DNA from: Phycisphaerales bacterium UBA1845
GTDB taxonomy: Bacteria > Planctomycetota > Phycisphaerae > UBA1845
NCBI GenBank assembly: GCA_002338715.1
Contig: DDIR01000066.1
Location: 1 to 64,000, forward strand
DNA: 64,000 bases
Direction: 5' to 3'
Position 1 is the first letter of the stretch; every line of letters begins with the position of its first letter. Below the pieces are notes generated by a model, which ran no database searches, was not told where the DNA came from, and was given only the letters and a program-made list of their open reading frames with translations. Positions 33,841 to 42,520 of this stretch are shown piece after piece. The translations under genes were made by a program, and so were the position numbers.

Positions 33841-35592
33841 ATGATCGGACCGGAAGTCAGATTGGGCGAGCACCTCGTCGCCAAAGGCCTCATCACCCAG
33901 GAGCAACTGGAAGAGGCGCTGGCGAAGCAGGCATCCAGTGGACAGCGCGTTGGTGAAGCGCTCGTCGACCTGGGGTCATTGTCTGCGCAGGCGCTGGTTC
34001 ATTCGCTGGCCGACCGGATGGGCGTCAAAGGCTGCGTCCTTCGCCACGGCCTGATCGATCCAAAGGTGGCTCGAATGATTCCGAAGGAGGAGGCCGAGCA
34101 CCTCAAAGTGCTTCCGCTCTTTCTGGTTCATGGCGAACTGACCGTGGCGATGGTCGATCCTCAGTCTGTGCCGACGCTCGATCGACTTAGCAACAGCACC
34201 GGGCATGCGATTCGTCCCGTGCTCGTCGATGAAGACAACCTCATCGAGTATCAGCGCAAGTACCTCGCGTCGGAAGTGACGGTCGATGCATTTCTGGCGT
34301 CGATCGAAGAGTCGGACGTCACCATCTCCGAAAGCGAGGCCATCGACGAAGGTCCCGTCACCGACCTCGACAAGATGGTCGATGGCAGTCCGGTCATCAA
34401 CCTGGTTAACCTTGCCATTTTGACAGCCGTCCGCGACGGTGCGAGCGACATTCACATCGAACCCGATCGTGGTTCGACGCATATCCGATATCGAATCGAC
34501 GGCCAACTGCGCGAGATGTTGAACCCTCCGAAGGGAATGCATGCGGCAATCGTCTCGCGCATCAAGGTCGTCGGGCGAATGGACATCGCCGAAAAACGTC
34601 TGCCGCAGGAAGGTCGCGTTCACCTGGTGGCGGACGGGCGGGAGATCGACTTGCGCGTCTCAAGCATGCCGACGGTCTTGGGCGAAAAGATCGTGATGCG
34701 CGTGCTCGACAAGAGCAACCTGAGTCTCGAGTTGAGCAAGCTCGGGGTGGCTGATGAAGACCTGATGGCCATCGAGACCATGATTCGCAGTCCCTACGGG
34801 ATGATGCTGGTCACCGGTCCGACGGGTAGTGGTAAGACGACGACGCTTTACTCGGCGCTCGATCTATTGCGCGATGAAGCCGTCAACATCGTGACCGTCG
34901 AAGATCCGGTGGAGTATCAGCTTCAGCAAATCAACCAGATTCAAGTGAATTCGGAAGTGGGCCTGTCGTTCTCGCGGGCGCTGCGGTCGGTGTTGCGACA
35001 GGACCCCGATGTCATCATGGTGGGTGAGATTCGCGACGAGGACACCGCGCGCGTCGCGGTGCAAGCCGCACTGACCGGTCACATGGTGTTGAGCACGCTG
35101 CACACCAACGATTGTCCTGGCGGAATCATGCGCCTCGCGGACATGGGCATCGAATCCTATCTGATCGGTTCCGCGTTGCTTGGATTCGTCGCGCAGCGAT
35201 TGGCCCGTCGCATCTGCAGATCGTGTGCGGCTTCTTACTATCCCGCGCCGGAACTGCTTGCAAGTGTCGGCTGGGGGCATCGCACCAACGAACTCTTCCA
35301 GCGTGGTGAAGGCTGTCGCGAGTGCCACAACACCGGATTCAAAGGCCGAGCAGGCATTTACGAAGTCATGGTGATCGACGCGGAATTGAAGCGGTTGATC
35401 AATCGCCGCGCGTCGGAGTCAGACATTCGATTGTACCTGGCAGAGACGGGCTGGCGCACGCTTCGCGAGAAGGCGCTTGATGTCGTCGATCGTGGCGAAT
35501 CGACCCTTGAAGAAGTCCTGCGCGTGACGCGTTCGGAAGGGGCAGTGGTCTGCGATCCGTCAGGCATGTTGCCCGATGAGGTGATCGTATGA
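33841..35592 (+). CDS. pilB: PilB/GspE-type assembly ATPase
   Basis: A 583-residue hexameric ATPase that powers pilus or pseudopilus extension at the inner membrane. An N-terminal MshEN-type domain (LGEHLVAKGLITQEQL) begins it. The ATPase core has GPTGSGKTTT with Lys332, an Asp-box (VNIVTVEDPVEYQL), Walker B-like DPDVIMVGEIRD, and a His-box (LSTLHTND). The zinc tetracysteine is CRSC and CREC near 460-500. The length is usual. It could equally be named gspE; the neighbours fit a pilus/T2SS hybrid. The stop overlaps the next start. Confidence 0.96.
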   Translation: MIGPEVRLGEHLVAKGLITQEQLEEALAKQASSGQRVGEALVDLGSLSAQALVHSLADRMGVKGCVLRHGLIDPKVARMIPKEEAEHLKVLPLFLVHGELTVAMVDPQSVPTLDRLSNSTGHAIRPVLVDEDNLIEYQRKYLASEVTVDAFLASIEESDVTISESEAIDEGPVTDLDKMVDGSPVINLVNLAILTAVRDGASDIHIEPDRGSTHIRYRIDGQLREMLNPPKGMHAAIVSRIKVVGRMDIAEKRLPQEGRVHLVADGREIDLRVSSMPTVLGEKIVMRVLDKSNLSLELSKLGVADEDLMAIETMIRSPYGMMLVTGPTGSGKTTTLYSALDLLRDEAVNIVTVEDPVEYQLQQINQIQVNSEVGLSFSRALRSVLRQDPDVIMVGEIRDEDTARVAVQAALTGHMVLSTLHTNDCPGGIMRLADMGIESYLIGSALLGFVAQRLARRICRSCAASYYPAPELLASVGWGHRTNELFQRGEGCRECHNTGFKGRAGIYEVMVIDAELKRLINRRASESDIRLYLAETGWRTLREKALDVVDRGESTLEEVLRVTRSEGAVVCDPSGMLPDEVIV

Positions 35593-36809
35593 ATCTGGTT
35601 TTCGACGCCATCAATGAAAAGGGACAGCACGTTCGCGACACGGTGCAGGCGCCGTCCGTGAAGGAAGGTGTCGAAGCGCTGCGTCGCCAGGGTTTCTTCG
35701 TGACGCATGTCGCGCCGGCGACGGTGGAAGTTTCGCAGGGATCAAAAGCCGGGAAGAAGCGGGTCGACGACAAGGCCTCCCTTCCGCTCAAGCAGTTGAT
35801 GATGTTCACGCGACAGATGTCCATGCTGCTGACATCGGGCAGCGCGCTGGTGCCCGCGATCAATGCCGTGTCGGCACAAATGAAGAGTCCCACAGCCAAG
35901 GCGATGCTCTCGGTGGTTCGCGACGACCTTGAACAGGGCATGATGCTGACGGACGCCCTTCGCAAGCATCCGAATGCCTTCAGTTCGTCGTATTGCGCGG
36001 TTGTGGCTGCAGGTGAATCGAGCGCGACGCTACCGCAGATGTTCAGTCGCTTGGCGAACATCATCGGAAAGCAGCGGGCGACGCGCAACAAGATCATTGG
36101 CTCGTTGATCTATCCGATCCTGTTGCTGTGTCTTTCGGTCAAGATTCTGGCTGTGATGATGTTCTTCGTGGTTCCCCGTTTTGCGGGCATGTTCGGCACG
36201 CTGGGTGTTGAACTGCCTTGGTCCACGAAATTCATGATGAGCACAGCCAACACACTGCGATCGCACTGGATCCTGATTGTGCTGATGGTGGCTTCGGTCA
36301 TTGGGGGCATTGTGTTTCTGATCAGGACGAAGGCGGGCCGTCAGATCCTGGCGAACGCCCAAACGCGAATACCCGTTCTGGGTCGATTGATGTCGCGATT
36401 GATTCAGGGCCAGACGTTTCGAATCCTGGGCATGTTGCTGGAGGCGCGGGTTGGTTTGCTCGAATCGCTCGACCTGGCTCGGGGCGTGACTGCCAACGAT
36501 CAGTTTCAGGGCATCTATGATTCACTGGAGGATTCGGTCACGCGCGGTGAATCCATCAGCGGTGCGCTTGAGAATTCAAAACTCATCAGTCCGTCGGTGG
36601 TGCAGGCGATCAAGACCGGTGAGCAAAGCGGGCGTCTCGGTGAATCGATCACATTTGTCGCGGACATACTCGACGAAGAGAACACGGAGTTGTTGGGCAC
36701 CGCGACGAAGCTGATTGAGCCGCTGATTCTGATCATCATGGGCGCTGTCGTTGGTGCGGTGGCGATTTCACTGTTCATGCCGTTGTTCGACATGACGTCC
36801 GCGATCTAA
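35589..36809 (+). CDS. pilC: PilC/GspF inner-membrane platform protein
   Basis: A 406-residue platform protein with two GspF repeats. Each repeat begins near a conserved hydrophobic pattern: LMMFTRQMSMLLTSGSALVPA near residue 74, and LGRLMSRLIQGQTFRILGMLLEARVG in the second half (quoted partly). Three membrane helices lie near 172-190, 215-235 and the end (LIEPLILIIMGAVVGAV). It anchors the ATPase PilB encoded just upstream with overlapping codons (ATGA). Confidence 0.95.
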   Translation: MNLVFDAINEKGQHVRDTVQAPSVKEGVEALRRQGFFVTHVAPATVEVSQGSKAGKKRVDDKASLPLKQLMMFTRQMSMLLTSGSALVPAINAVSAQMKSPTAKAMLSVVRDDLEQGMMLTDALRKHPNAFSSSYCAVVAAGESSATLPQMFSRLANIIGKQRATRNKIIGSLIYPILLLCLSVKILAVMMFFVVPRFAGMFGTLGVELPWSTKFMMSTANTLRSHWILIVLMVASVIGGIVFLIRTKAGRQILANAQTRIPVLGRLMSRLIQGQTFRILGMLLEARVGLLESLDLARGVTANDQFQGIYDSLEDSVTRGESISGALENSKLISPSVVQAIKTGEQSGRLGESITFVADILDEENTELLGTATKLIEPLILIIMGAVVGAVAISLFMPLFDMTSAI

Positions 36810-36822
36810 GGAGTTCGTACGG

Positions 36823-37947
36823 GTGGGCTTGACACTACCACTGGCAACACGAGCAGGAAGCGTAACGCCCGTCGGGATCGACGTGGGGGACCGCAGCGTG
36901 CGCGCCGCGCAATTGCGCCGCATCGGTGACAAGTACGCCGTGACCCGCATGGGCGGAATGCAACTGCCTGAAGACTTGAGTACCCGGACGAATCCACAAG
37001 CCGCCTCGAAACTGATCGGCGCTTGGCTTATGCAGATGGGGTTTCGCAAACGCGAATGCGTGATGGGGCTCTCGACGCCTGACATTGAACTTCACGCGAT
37101 GGAATTGCCGGCATCCGCCAGCCCGGCGCAGACCAGGCAAGCCGCCCGCTGGGAAATCGAACGATTGATGAGTTTCGAGGATGGGGCTGCGACCATTGAC
37201 TATTGGCCCATTCCTGAAAGTCGCCAGATGACGTCATCGGCGATTGGGGTGGCTGCCTGTCCGACTGCGTTTGAAACGTTGATGCCGATTTGCGAGCGGG
37301 CGAAGTTTCGATGCACGCGCCTGGACGCGACATCGTGTGCGCTGGCTCGATTCGGTTCGATATTTCGTGGTCCCGTGTCGCAAAAAGATGTCTGGGGCGT
37401 GCTCGATCTCGGAGCGCGGCAGACGCGGTTGATTATCTGCGTGGCTCAGGTTCCGGTTCTGGCGCGCAGTTTCAACAAGGGTGGACGGAAATGGACCGAC
37501 CAGTTGGCGGATGCTTTGTCCATCAGCCGAAAAGCCGCGGAACGCCACAAACGCGATCATGGGATCGGAGCCGCAAAGCAGCAGCGCCGCAAGAGCGATT
37601 CCGAGATCGCATCGGGCGGTCCCGTTGCGGAGATGATTTACAACGTCCTGCGAGAAGAGTTGGGCGGGATCGTTGGAGAGTTGGAACGGTCATACAAATA
37701 CGCGATTCGATGTTTCAATGATCGGCCTTGCGGACCACTGCTGCTCGTCGGTGGAGCGGCGAGCATGAAGAACCTTGCGGAATTGCTGACCAGCAAGCTG
37801 GGTATCGAAGTGATTGTTCCGAGCATGGAAAGCGTCGAGCCGCACAGCCAGATTGATTTCTCGCAACTTCGCGAACATGTTCGCGAGCCCCTGCCAGAGT
37901 ATGCAGCCGCCATCGGATTGGCGATCGATCCGGGAGATTCGCTGTGA
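36823..37947 (+). CDS. pilM: PilM-like actin-fold assembly protein
   Basis: A 374-residue cytoplasmic protein with the PilM/FtsA fold. VGIDVGDRSVRAAQL near residue 17 is the first phosphate loop, WGVLDLGARQTRLIIC the second, and LLLVGGAASMKNLAELL the adenosine region. PilM recruits the PilN N-terminus. The GTG start follows AAGGAG. The gene lies 13 bases after pilC, and its stop overlaps the next start (GTGA). The ELP and WEIE(R)LMSF segments are typical. Confidence 0.9.
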   Translation: MGLTLPLATRAGSVTPVGIDVGDRSVRAAQLRRIGDKYAVTRMGGMQLPEDLSTRTNPQAASKLIGAWLMQMGFRKRECVMGLSTPDIELHAMELPASASPAQTRQAARWEIERLMSFEDGAATIDYWPIPESRQMTSSAIGVAACPTAFETLMPICERAKFRCTRLDATSCALARFGSIFRGPVSQKDVWGVLDLGARQTRLIICVAQVPVLARSFNKGGRKWTDQLADALSISRKAAERHKRDHGIGAAKQQRRKSDSEIASGGPVAEMIYNVLREELGGIVGELERSYKYAIRCFNDRPCGPLLLVGGAASMKNLAELLTSKLGIEVIVPSMESVEPHSQIDFSQLREHVREPLPEYAAAIGLAIDPGDSL

Positions 37948-38549
37948 TAGGCGTCAACGTACTGCCTCAATCATACATTCGCGCCAAGAAGCGGGCTTCC
38001 CGTTTGCGCGGATGGTTGATCGCGGTGACCGTGGTTACGTTTGCGTCGGCGTTCCCGGTCGGGTTTGACGTGTTCAAAGCCGCGAAGGCTTCGACGGTCG
38101 AAAATGAACTCAAACCGCTCCGTAGTCAACTGACCGGCACCAAGAACAAGCTTTCGGAGAGTTTGTCGATGGTGACGGATCTTCGACAGAGACTCTCGCG
38201 CGCCGACGCGATTCGATCGAAGCGCCCGTGGAAAAACCTCATGGCGACGTTGACCGCCAAGATGCCCCAAGAGGTCTGGCTGACGTCGCTTGAGAGCTAC
38301 GATCACGCCCCCAAGGCAACGGTGCGACGCGCCGCGACAAAGGAGGAAGAAAAAAGCGACACCATTGAATTGGAAGGTCCTGCCGGTCTTCGACTGACGG
38401 GTTTCGCTTTGGAGCATGAGCAATTGCTTGCATTCATGGCCGCCCTCAATGACGGCGTGTTGTTTAATCGCGTGGACATGGTCAAGAGCGGACAGGTTCC
38501 GCTGGCTGACGGTGTGGCGGTCCGATTTGTATTGGAGTGTACCTGGTGA
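37944..38549 (+). CDS. PilN-like bitopic assembly protein
   Basis: A 201-residue inner-membrane protein with the PilN plan. The short cytoplasmic start IGVNVLPQSYIRAKKRA contains the NLLP-type motif that docks to PilM. One membrane helix follows (LIAVTVVTFASAFPVGF), then a coiled-coil stretch (about 50-90) and a ferredoxin-like domain. The GTG start overlaps the pilM stop. I do not assign a firm symbol because PilN and GspL overlap in plan. Confidence 0.85.
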   Translation: MIGVNVLPQSYIRAKKRASRLRGWLIAVTVVTFASAFPVGFDVFKAAKASTVENELKPLRSQLTGTKNKLSESLSMVTDLRQRLSRADAIRSKRPWKNLMATLTAKMPQEVWLTSLESYDHAPKATVRRAATKEEEKSDTIELEGPAGLRLTGFALEHEQLLAFMAALNDGVLFNRVDMVKSGQVPLADGVAVRFVLECTW

Positions 38550-39130
38550 AGTCTTCGCTGAAGGGCAATCCATTCGTGTTCTACGACGTGGTCGGTGGCG
38601 GCTTGGTCCTGGCCATCGCGTTGTTCGGATTGTGGACTACGTTTGTCCACCTGCCAGACTCCCACGCCCGCTTGGAACGCGCCCTGAAAGAGAAGAAGGA
38701 CTTGAAGATGGCGCTGCGGGCGGTTGAGCAGAATCTGAACAGCTCGAACATTGAACTGGCGGGCGTCGAAGGCGAAGTGAGTCAGCGCGGAGCGCTTCCC
38801 AAGTCTGCACCGGTCAATGCCAACCTCCAGGCAATCACGCGTTTGATTCGATCGAACCAGATCGACCTCGTCACGGTTGATCCCGGTGATGTGAAGCAAT
38901 ATCCCGGACTCACGCAGTTGAACTATCGGGTCGAATGTCGCTCGACGTTCGGTGCCATGCTTGCGTTCCTGAGCGATTTTGAATCTGAACCGTTCTGGGC
39001 GGACCTCACCAAACTGAAAATCATCGGCGCTCCAACGACCTTTGAACCGGGCAACGAGACGCACAAAGCCGAGTTCGTGGTCAGCCTCTTTGCTGCCCGT
39101 TCCAACACGGAGGCCGGCGCGAAACCGTAA
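38546..39130 (+). CDS. PilO-like bitopic assembly protein
   Basis: A 194-residue inner-membrane protein with the plan of PilO/GspM: a short start, one membrane helix (VVGGGLVLAIALFGLWTTFV), a coiled coil (LERALKEKKDLKMALRAVEQ) and a ferredoxin-like C-terminal domain. The GTG at 38546 overlaps the previous stop, a repeated coupling pattern in this operon; a start three codons upstream is the alternative. It is expected to pair with the preceding PilN-like protein. Confidence 0.83.
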   Translation: MKSSLKGNPFVFYDVVGGGLVLAIALFGLWTTFVHLPDSHARLERALKEKKDLKMALRAVEQNLNSSNIELAGVEGEVSQRGALPKSAPVNANLQAITRLIRSNQIDLVTVDPGDVKQYPGLTQLNYRVECRSTFGAMLAFLSDFESEPFWADLTKLKIIGAPTTFEPGNETHKAEFVVSLFAARSNTEAGAKP

Positions 39131-39136
39131 ATACCC

Positions 39137-39691
39137 ATGTCTTCAAAGCGGAAACGAATCTATCTGTCGGTGCTCGGTGTTGGCTTGTGCGTGGTCGTCT
39201 ACGACGTCGTCACGCGCGACAGCGGTCCTGCAGAAGCGATGGCCTCCAGCGCTGCGGACGCGTCCCAAACCGAGACCCCCAAGTCGGATGCACCGAAGCA
39301 GGGGATTGCGGCGCTGTCGATTCAACCGTTTCCGCAGTTTGCGGAATCGTCTGATTTGAGTCTTGTCCATCGCGACATCTTTGCACCGTCGGAGGAAGTG
39401 ATTCGCCGACTGTCCGGACCGGAGGCTGAATCCGATGACGGCAGGAAAAGCGAGGACAATGCGGGCCCACCGCCTGTTCCGTTCAATGTTGAACACACGC
39501 TCTCGGCGATCATTGAGCTTCAAGGGACGCGCAGCGCCGTGGTCGATGGCGTCATTTTCCGCAAGGGACAGCGGCTCGCGGATTGCGCGGTTGTCGAGAT
39601 TGCACAGCGCAGTGTTCGCTTTGAGTGTCCTTCGGGCATCGAAGTGCTGGAATTGGTGGATCCGATCATAGGCGAACGTCCCGTTGAGTAG
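39137..39691 (+). CDS. PilP/GspC-like periplasmic linker protein
   Basis: A 184-residue protein with an N-terminal membrane helix (IYLSVLGVGLCVVVYDVV), a flexible region and a small C-terminal beta domain (LSAIIELQGTRSAVVDGVIF, FRKGQRLADCAVVEI) that resembles the homology region of GspC/PilP. The family usually links the inner-membrane complex to the secretin. It starts six bases after the PilO-like gene. No secretin gene (pilQ/gspD) is within the window. Confidence 0.75.
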   Translation: MSSKRKRIYLSVLGVGLCVVVYDVVTRDSGPAEAMASSAADASQTETPKSDAPKQGIAALSIQPFPQFAESSDLSLVHRDIFAPSEEVIRRLSGPEAESDDGRKSEDNAGPPPVPFNVEHTLSAIIELQGTRSAVVDGVIFRKGQRLADCAVVEIAQRSVRFECPSGIEVLELVDPIIGERPVE

Positions 39692-39809
39692 GGTTTTATA
39701 GGACCTGCTTTTTGCCTGGAATTACTCAAGGCATGATGAATGGCGTCGATACTTAGAATACACAGCCGCGATTGTCGCGTGCAAAACCCCGTAGTTTTGA
39801 GGTGAACCG

Positions 39810-40343
39810 ATGAGAATCAATTGTCAGAAGAGAGCTGGCTTCAGCCTCGTCGAGCTGGTGATCGTGATTGTGATTATTGGAATTGTAGCAGCAATTGCGG
39901 TTCCACGAATCAGTCGGGGGGCCAAGGGTGCTGTCGACTCCGCTGTCCGAGGGGACGTTGCAGCTTTGCGTGCGGCGATTGACCTGTACGCGGCTGAGCA
40001 CAACGGCGTCTTCCCCGGTAAGAACAAGAACGATGGAACAGCCGGCACCGGAGCCGCGGCCGACATGGTCGATCAGCTGACCAAGTTCAGCGACATCGAC
40101 GGTAAGACCGGTGCGTTCAATGCGGCAACCGGCATCATCTATGGCCCGTACCTTCGCAACGGTATTCCGCCGCTTCCGGTTGGAGCCAATGCGGGCAGCA
40201 AGGACGTGCTCTTTGGTGCAGCGAGCCCGCCTGCGGTCTCGGAAGGTTCGGGTGAAGGCTGGGTCTACAACCAGAACACCGGCGAGATTCGTGCGAACAC
40301 GACCGCCACTGACGAATCGACAGCGAACTACAGCGACTACTAG
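39810..40343 (+). CDS. Type IV prepilin/major pseudopilin (GspG-like)
   Basis: A 177-residue prepilin with a normal leader. The cleavage site is RAG/FSLVEL after Gly10, with glutamate at +5. The hydrophobic helix is VIVIVIIGIVAAIAVPRI. The soluble domain has RAAIDLYAAEHNGVFPGK, the GspG-like 'Y-x-x-x-x-x-x-(Y/F)P' region. GAGGTG before the ATG supports the start. A 118-base gap and its own terminator (40408) suggest that it is a highly expressed structural subunit. Processing needs PilD, which is not in the window. Confidence 0.92.
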   Translation: MRINCQKRAGFSLVELVIVIVIIGIVAAIAVPRISRGAKGAVDSAVRGDVAALRAAIDLYAAEHNGVFPGKNKNDGTAGTGAAADMVDQLTKFSDIDGKTGAFNAATGIIYGPYLRNGIPPLPVGANAGSKDVLFGAASPPAVSEGSGEGWVYNQNTGEIRANTTATDESTANYSDY

Positions 40344-40407
40344 GACGATTCGGACGTATCGCATCAAGCATTCGGGATCGTTTAAGTTCCCAATGTTGAA
40401 AGACATC

Positions 40408-40446
40408 AGCCGGATCGAGTTTTGCGAAACTTGATCCGGCTTTCTT
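40408..40446 (+). terminator. Rho-independent terminator after the pilin gene
   Basis: AGCCGGATC (40408-40416) pairs with GATCCGGCT (40433-40441), with further pairing toward the loop, followed by TTCTTG. The tail is not a perfect T-run. It lies 65 bases after the pilin stop and 18 bases before the next pilin start. Confidence 0.8.
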
Positions 40447-40463
40447 GTCTGGTCGAGATCGCA

Positions 40464-41024
40464 ATGAATGCGAGCAGTGCACAACCCAAGGGACATCGCG
40501 CTTCACGCTGTTCATCGTTTTCGCTGGTCGAGCTGGTGATGGTCGTCGCAATCATCGCGGTGCTGGGGGCAATCGCGGTACCCCGATTGACGCAAGCCAG
40601 TCAGCGGGCCAAAGCCAACGCCATCCAGGCCACGCTGACCAATGTTCGCAAAGCCATCGATCGGTACTACGCCGAGCATTCGAAATACCCGGGCTACGAT
40701 CCGTCCAACAGCAGTCCGGATGGCGACTTCTTCATCCAGCAACTGACGCAGTACACCTCGTCCGAAGGCGAGCCCAACGACGGACCGGACAAAAGTCACA
40801 TCTACGGTCCTTACATTTCAAAGCCTTTTCCAACCAACCCAACCAATGGCCTGAATACCGTTCATGTCCGCGCGTTGGCATCCGCCGCAATACCCAAGGA
40901 CAAGACCGGATGGCACGCCTGCCTTGAAGACGGATCATTCGGGCTCAATGCCACAGCCGAAAGCGTGGCGAAGATGAAGATCGATGCGATGGTCGCCGGT
41001 GAGGATTTGAAATTGCCCAAGTAG
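40464..41024 (+). CDS. Second prepilin-like protein, serine at -1
   Basis: A 186-residue prepilin of the same type. The helix is LVMVVAIIAVLGAIAVPRL, and the soluble part starts with NVRKAIDRYYAEHSKYPGY. The residue before the mature FSLVEL is serine (RCSS/FSLVEL), not glycine, which prepilin peptidase usually requires. ATG 40464 is chosen; a TTG at 40422 lies inside the terminator stem. The preceding terminator suggests lower or separate expression. It ends in KIDAMVAGEDLKLPK. Confidence 0.88.
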   Translation: MNASSAQPKGHRASRCSSFSLVELVMVVAIIAVLGAIAVPRLTQASQRAKANAIQATLTNVRKAIDRYYAEHSKYPGYDPSNSSPDGDFFIQQLTQYTSSEGEPNDGPDKSHIYGPYISKPFPTNPTNGLNTVHVRALASAAIPKDKTGWHACLEDGSFGLNATAESVAKMKIDAMVAGEDLKLPK

Positions 41025-41368
41025 CAAGTGGGCGTTTCATCGCGATGAGGTCGCCTGCCTGCCGCGACCCGCATCAATCGAAGCCAACGGGTTGTCCCGG
41101 ATTATTCACTTGCAACATGGCGCAATTGCGATCAAACTGACATGTGTCAGACGCGACATGTCCGTGGAAATGGGCGATCTTCATGTCTGACACGGGGCGT
41201 ATCAATGTTGGGACCGGGTGTTTTTTTCGGTCTGGCAGATCAATGCCCTTCAATGATGCACCGGGAATGTCGGTCGGTTAATCCGCATTGGATTCTGACT
41301 GACACGTGTCGTCAATATCGACTGACATACAGACATCTCAGAAGACAGCAGAGACAGGAGGTCTTGGC
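41025..41368. promoter_or_regulatory. Intergenic region with repeated CTGACAYGTGTC sites
   Basis: The motif CTGACATGTGTCAG occurs at 41138-41151, and CTGACACGTGTC, with perfect dyad GACACGTGTC, at 41299-41310. Between them CATGTCTGACAC (41182-41193) forms a further inverted match to 41144-41160. The sites lie 60-230 bases before the start of a gene encoding an HTH protein, so they may be operators. No promoter pair was recognised. No gene is present. Confidence 0.5.
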
Positions 41369-42481
41369 ATGGCATGGATGGCCGTCGCAGAAGCTGCCGC
41401 ATCCCTTGGCGTTTCCGAACGAACAATTTGGCGACGCATCAAATCCAACTCAATCGAATCGCGCGGGGAGAATGGCCGCACCCTTGTGCAACTGGGGCAT
41501 GGTGAAAGCATTGACGAAGCCAGTCAGCCGCTCTCGCGCATGGCCTTTACCCAGGTGGCGCTGCGCAATGGCGTCACCGACCCCGCTCCGGAGTTCCTTG
41601 CGGTCTTGTCTGACCTGCGGGCTTCGTTTGACGAGCAGATCGCAGCCACCCGTCGCAGCGTGCGGTTCCTGACGGGCGTGGTTTGCATGTTGATCGTCGT
41701 GTTGGGTGCAGGCACCTGGTTTCATTTCGACCAACAAGCCCAAGCCAACTGGCAACACAGCAAAGCCCTCAGCGACCTGAAGGATGAGCACCAGGAGGAA
41801 GTGGACGAACTTGTCACTGCCCACCAGTCTGAACTGGCGGCCCAGGGACAGAACCTCGCATTGGCTGAAGGGCAGGCATCGGCTCGGTTGGAGGAACTCG
41901 TGTCGCTTCGAGACACCAGCGCCAAGCTGAATGAGAGTCTTTCGAGCATCGAATCATCGCGCACCAGTCTGGAAACGGCTGTCACAACACAGGCAGGGGC
42001 GTTCGAAGCGTCGACTGCCAAGCAGTTGGCTGGCATCGCCGAACGCGACAAGGAGATTCGGGCTCTTCGGGATCAGATCGGCGTCCTCAAGGAGGATTTG
42101 CAGGAGGCTGTCTTCCTCGGCGACGCGCGGATGAGTCAAAGCGACAAGGTTACGGAGTACATTCGCAGGTCAGCCGCCCGGAGCATTGGCTATGCCGATG
42201 GCGTCCGGCAACACCTGGCCTACCGCGCGCAAAAGGAAAAGGAACTGATGGACGAGATCGCGCGATTGCGTCGCGGACATGGTCCCTCCATCGAATCGCC
42301 TCAGGACCGCGAGGATATCTGGAGTTCGACCATTGGTGACCTCGGGCTCGACGCCTCGCATTCTGATGCGTCCAGCAGCGTATCCATCCGCACGATACTG
42401 CTCGATTGCTTCAACGCCTGGTTCTTCGGGCGCGATCAGTTGGATTCGTTCGCCAGCGCTTCAGACAACTACGCCGACTAG
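41369..42481 (+). CDS. Membrane-tethered helix-turn-helix coiled-coil protein
   Basis: A 370-residue protein with an unusual layout. An excisionase/MerR-like helix-turn-helix (AVAEAAASLGVSERTIWRRI, residues 5-24) is followed by a hinge, one membrane helix (about 99-120) and a long coiled coil (about 125-290: SDLKDEHQEEVDELVTAHQS and KEIRALRDQIGVLKEDLQE). The tail is hydrophilic. AGGAGG eight bases before ATG 41369 fixes the start. It would bind DNA in the cytoplasm and place the coiled coil outside, or the reverse. The palindromes upstream may be its targets. The function is unknown. Confidence 0.8.
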   Translation: MAWMAVAEAAASLGVSERTIWRRIKSNSIESRGENGRTLVQLGHGESIDEASQPLSRMAFTQVALRNGVTDPAPEFLAVLSDLRASFDEQIAATRRSVRFLTGVVCMLIVVLGAGTWFHFDQQAQANWQHSKALSDLKDEHQEEVDELVTAHQSELAAQGQNLALAEGQASARLEELVSLRDTSAKLNESLSSIESSRTSLETAVTTQAGAFEASTAKQLAGIAERDKEIRALRDQIGVLKEDLQEAVFLGDARMSQSDKVTEYIRRSAARSIGYADGVRQHLAYRAQKEKELMDEIARLRRGHGPSIESPQDREDIWSSTIGDLGLDASHSDASSSVSIRTILLDCFNAWFFGRDQLDSFASASDNYAD

Positions 42482-42520
42482 CGGCCTGCAATTGGCGACT
42501 TGCGGCTACGAGATGCTTCG

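Noticed and set aside
40422-40463. A TTG start giving 14 more residues for the second prepilin
   Set aside because: It lies inside the terminator stem of the upstream pilin gene; ATG 40464 gives a normal leader.
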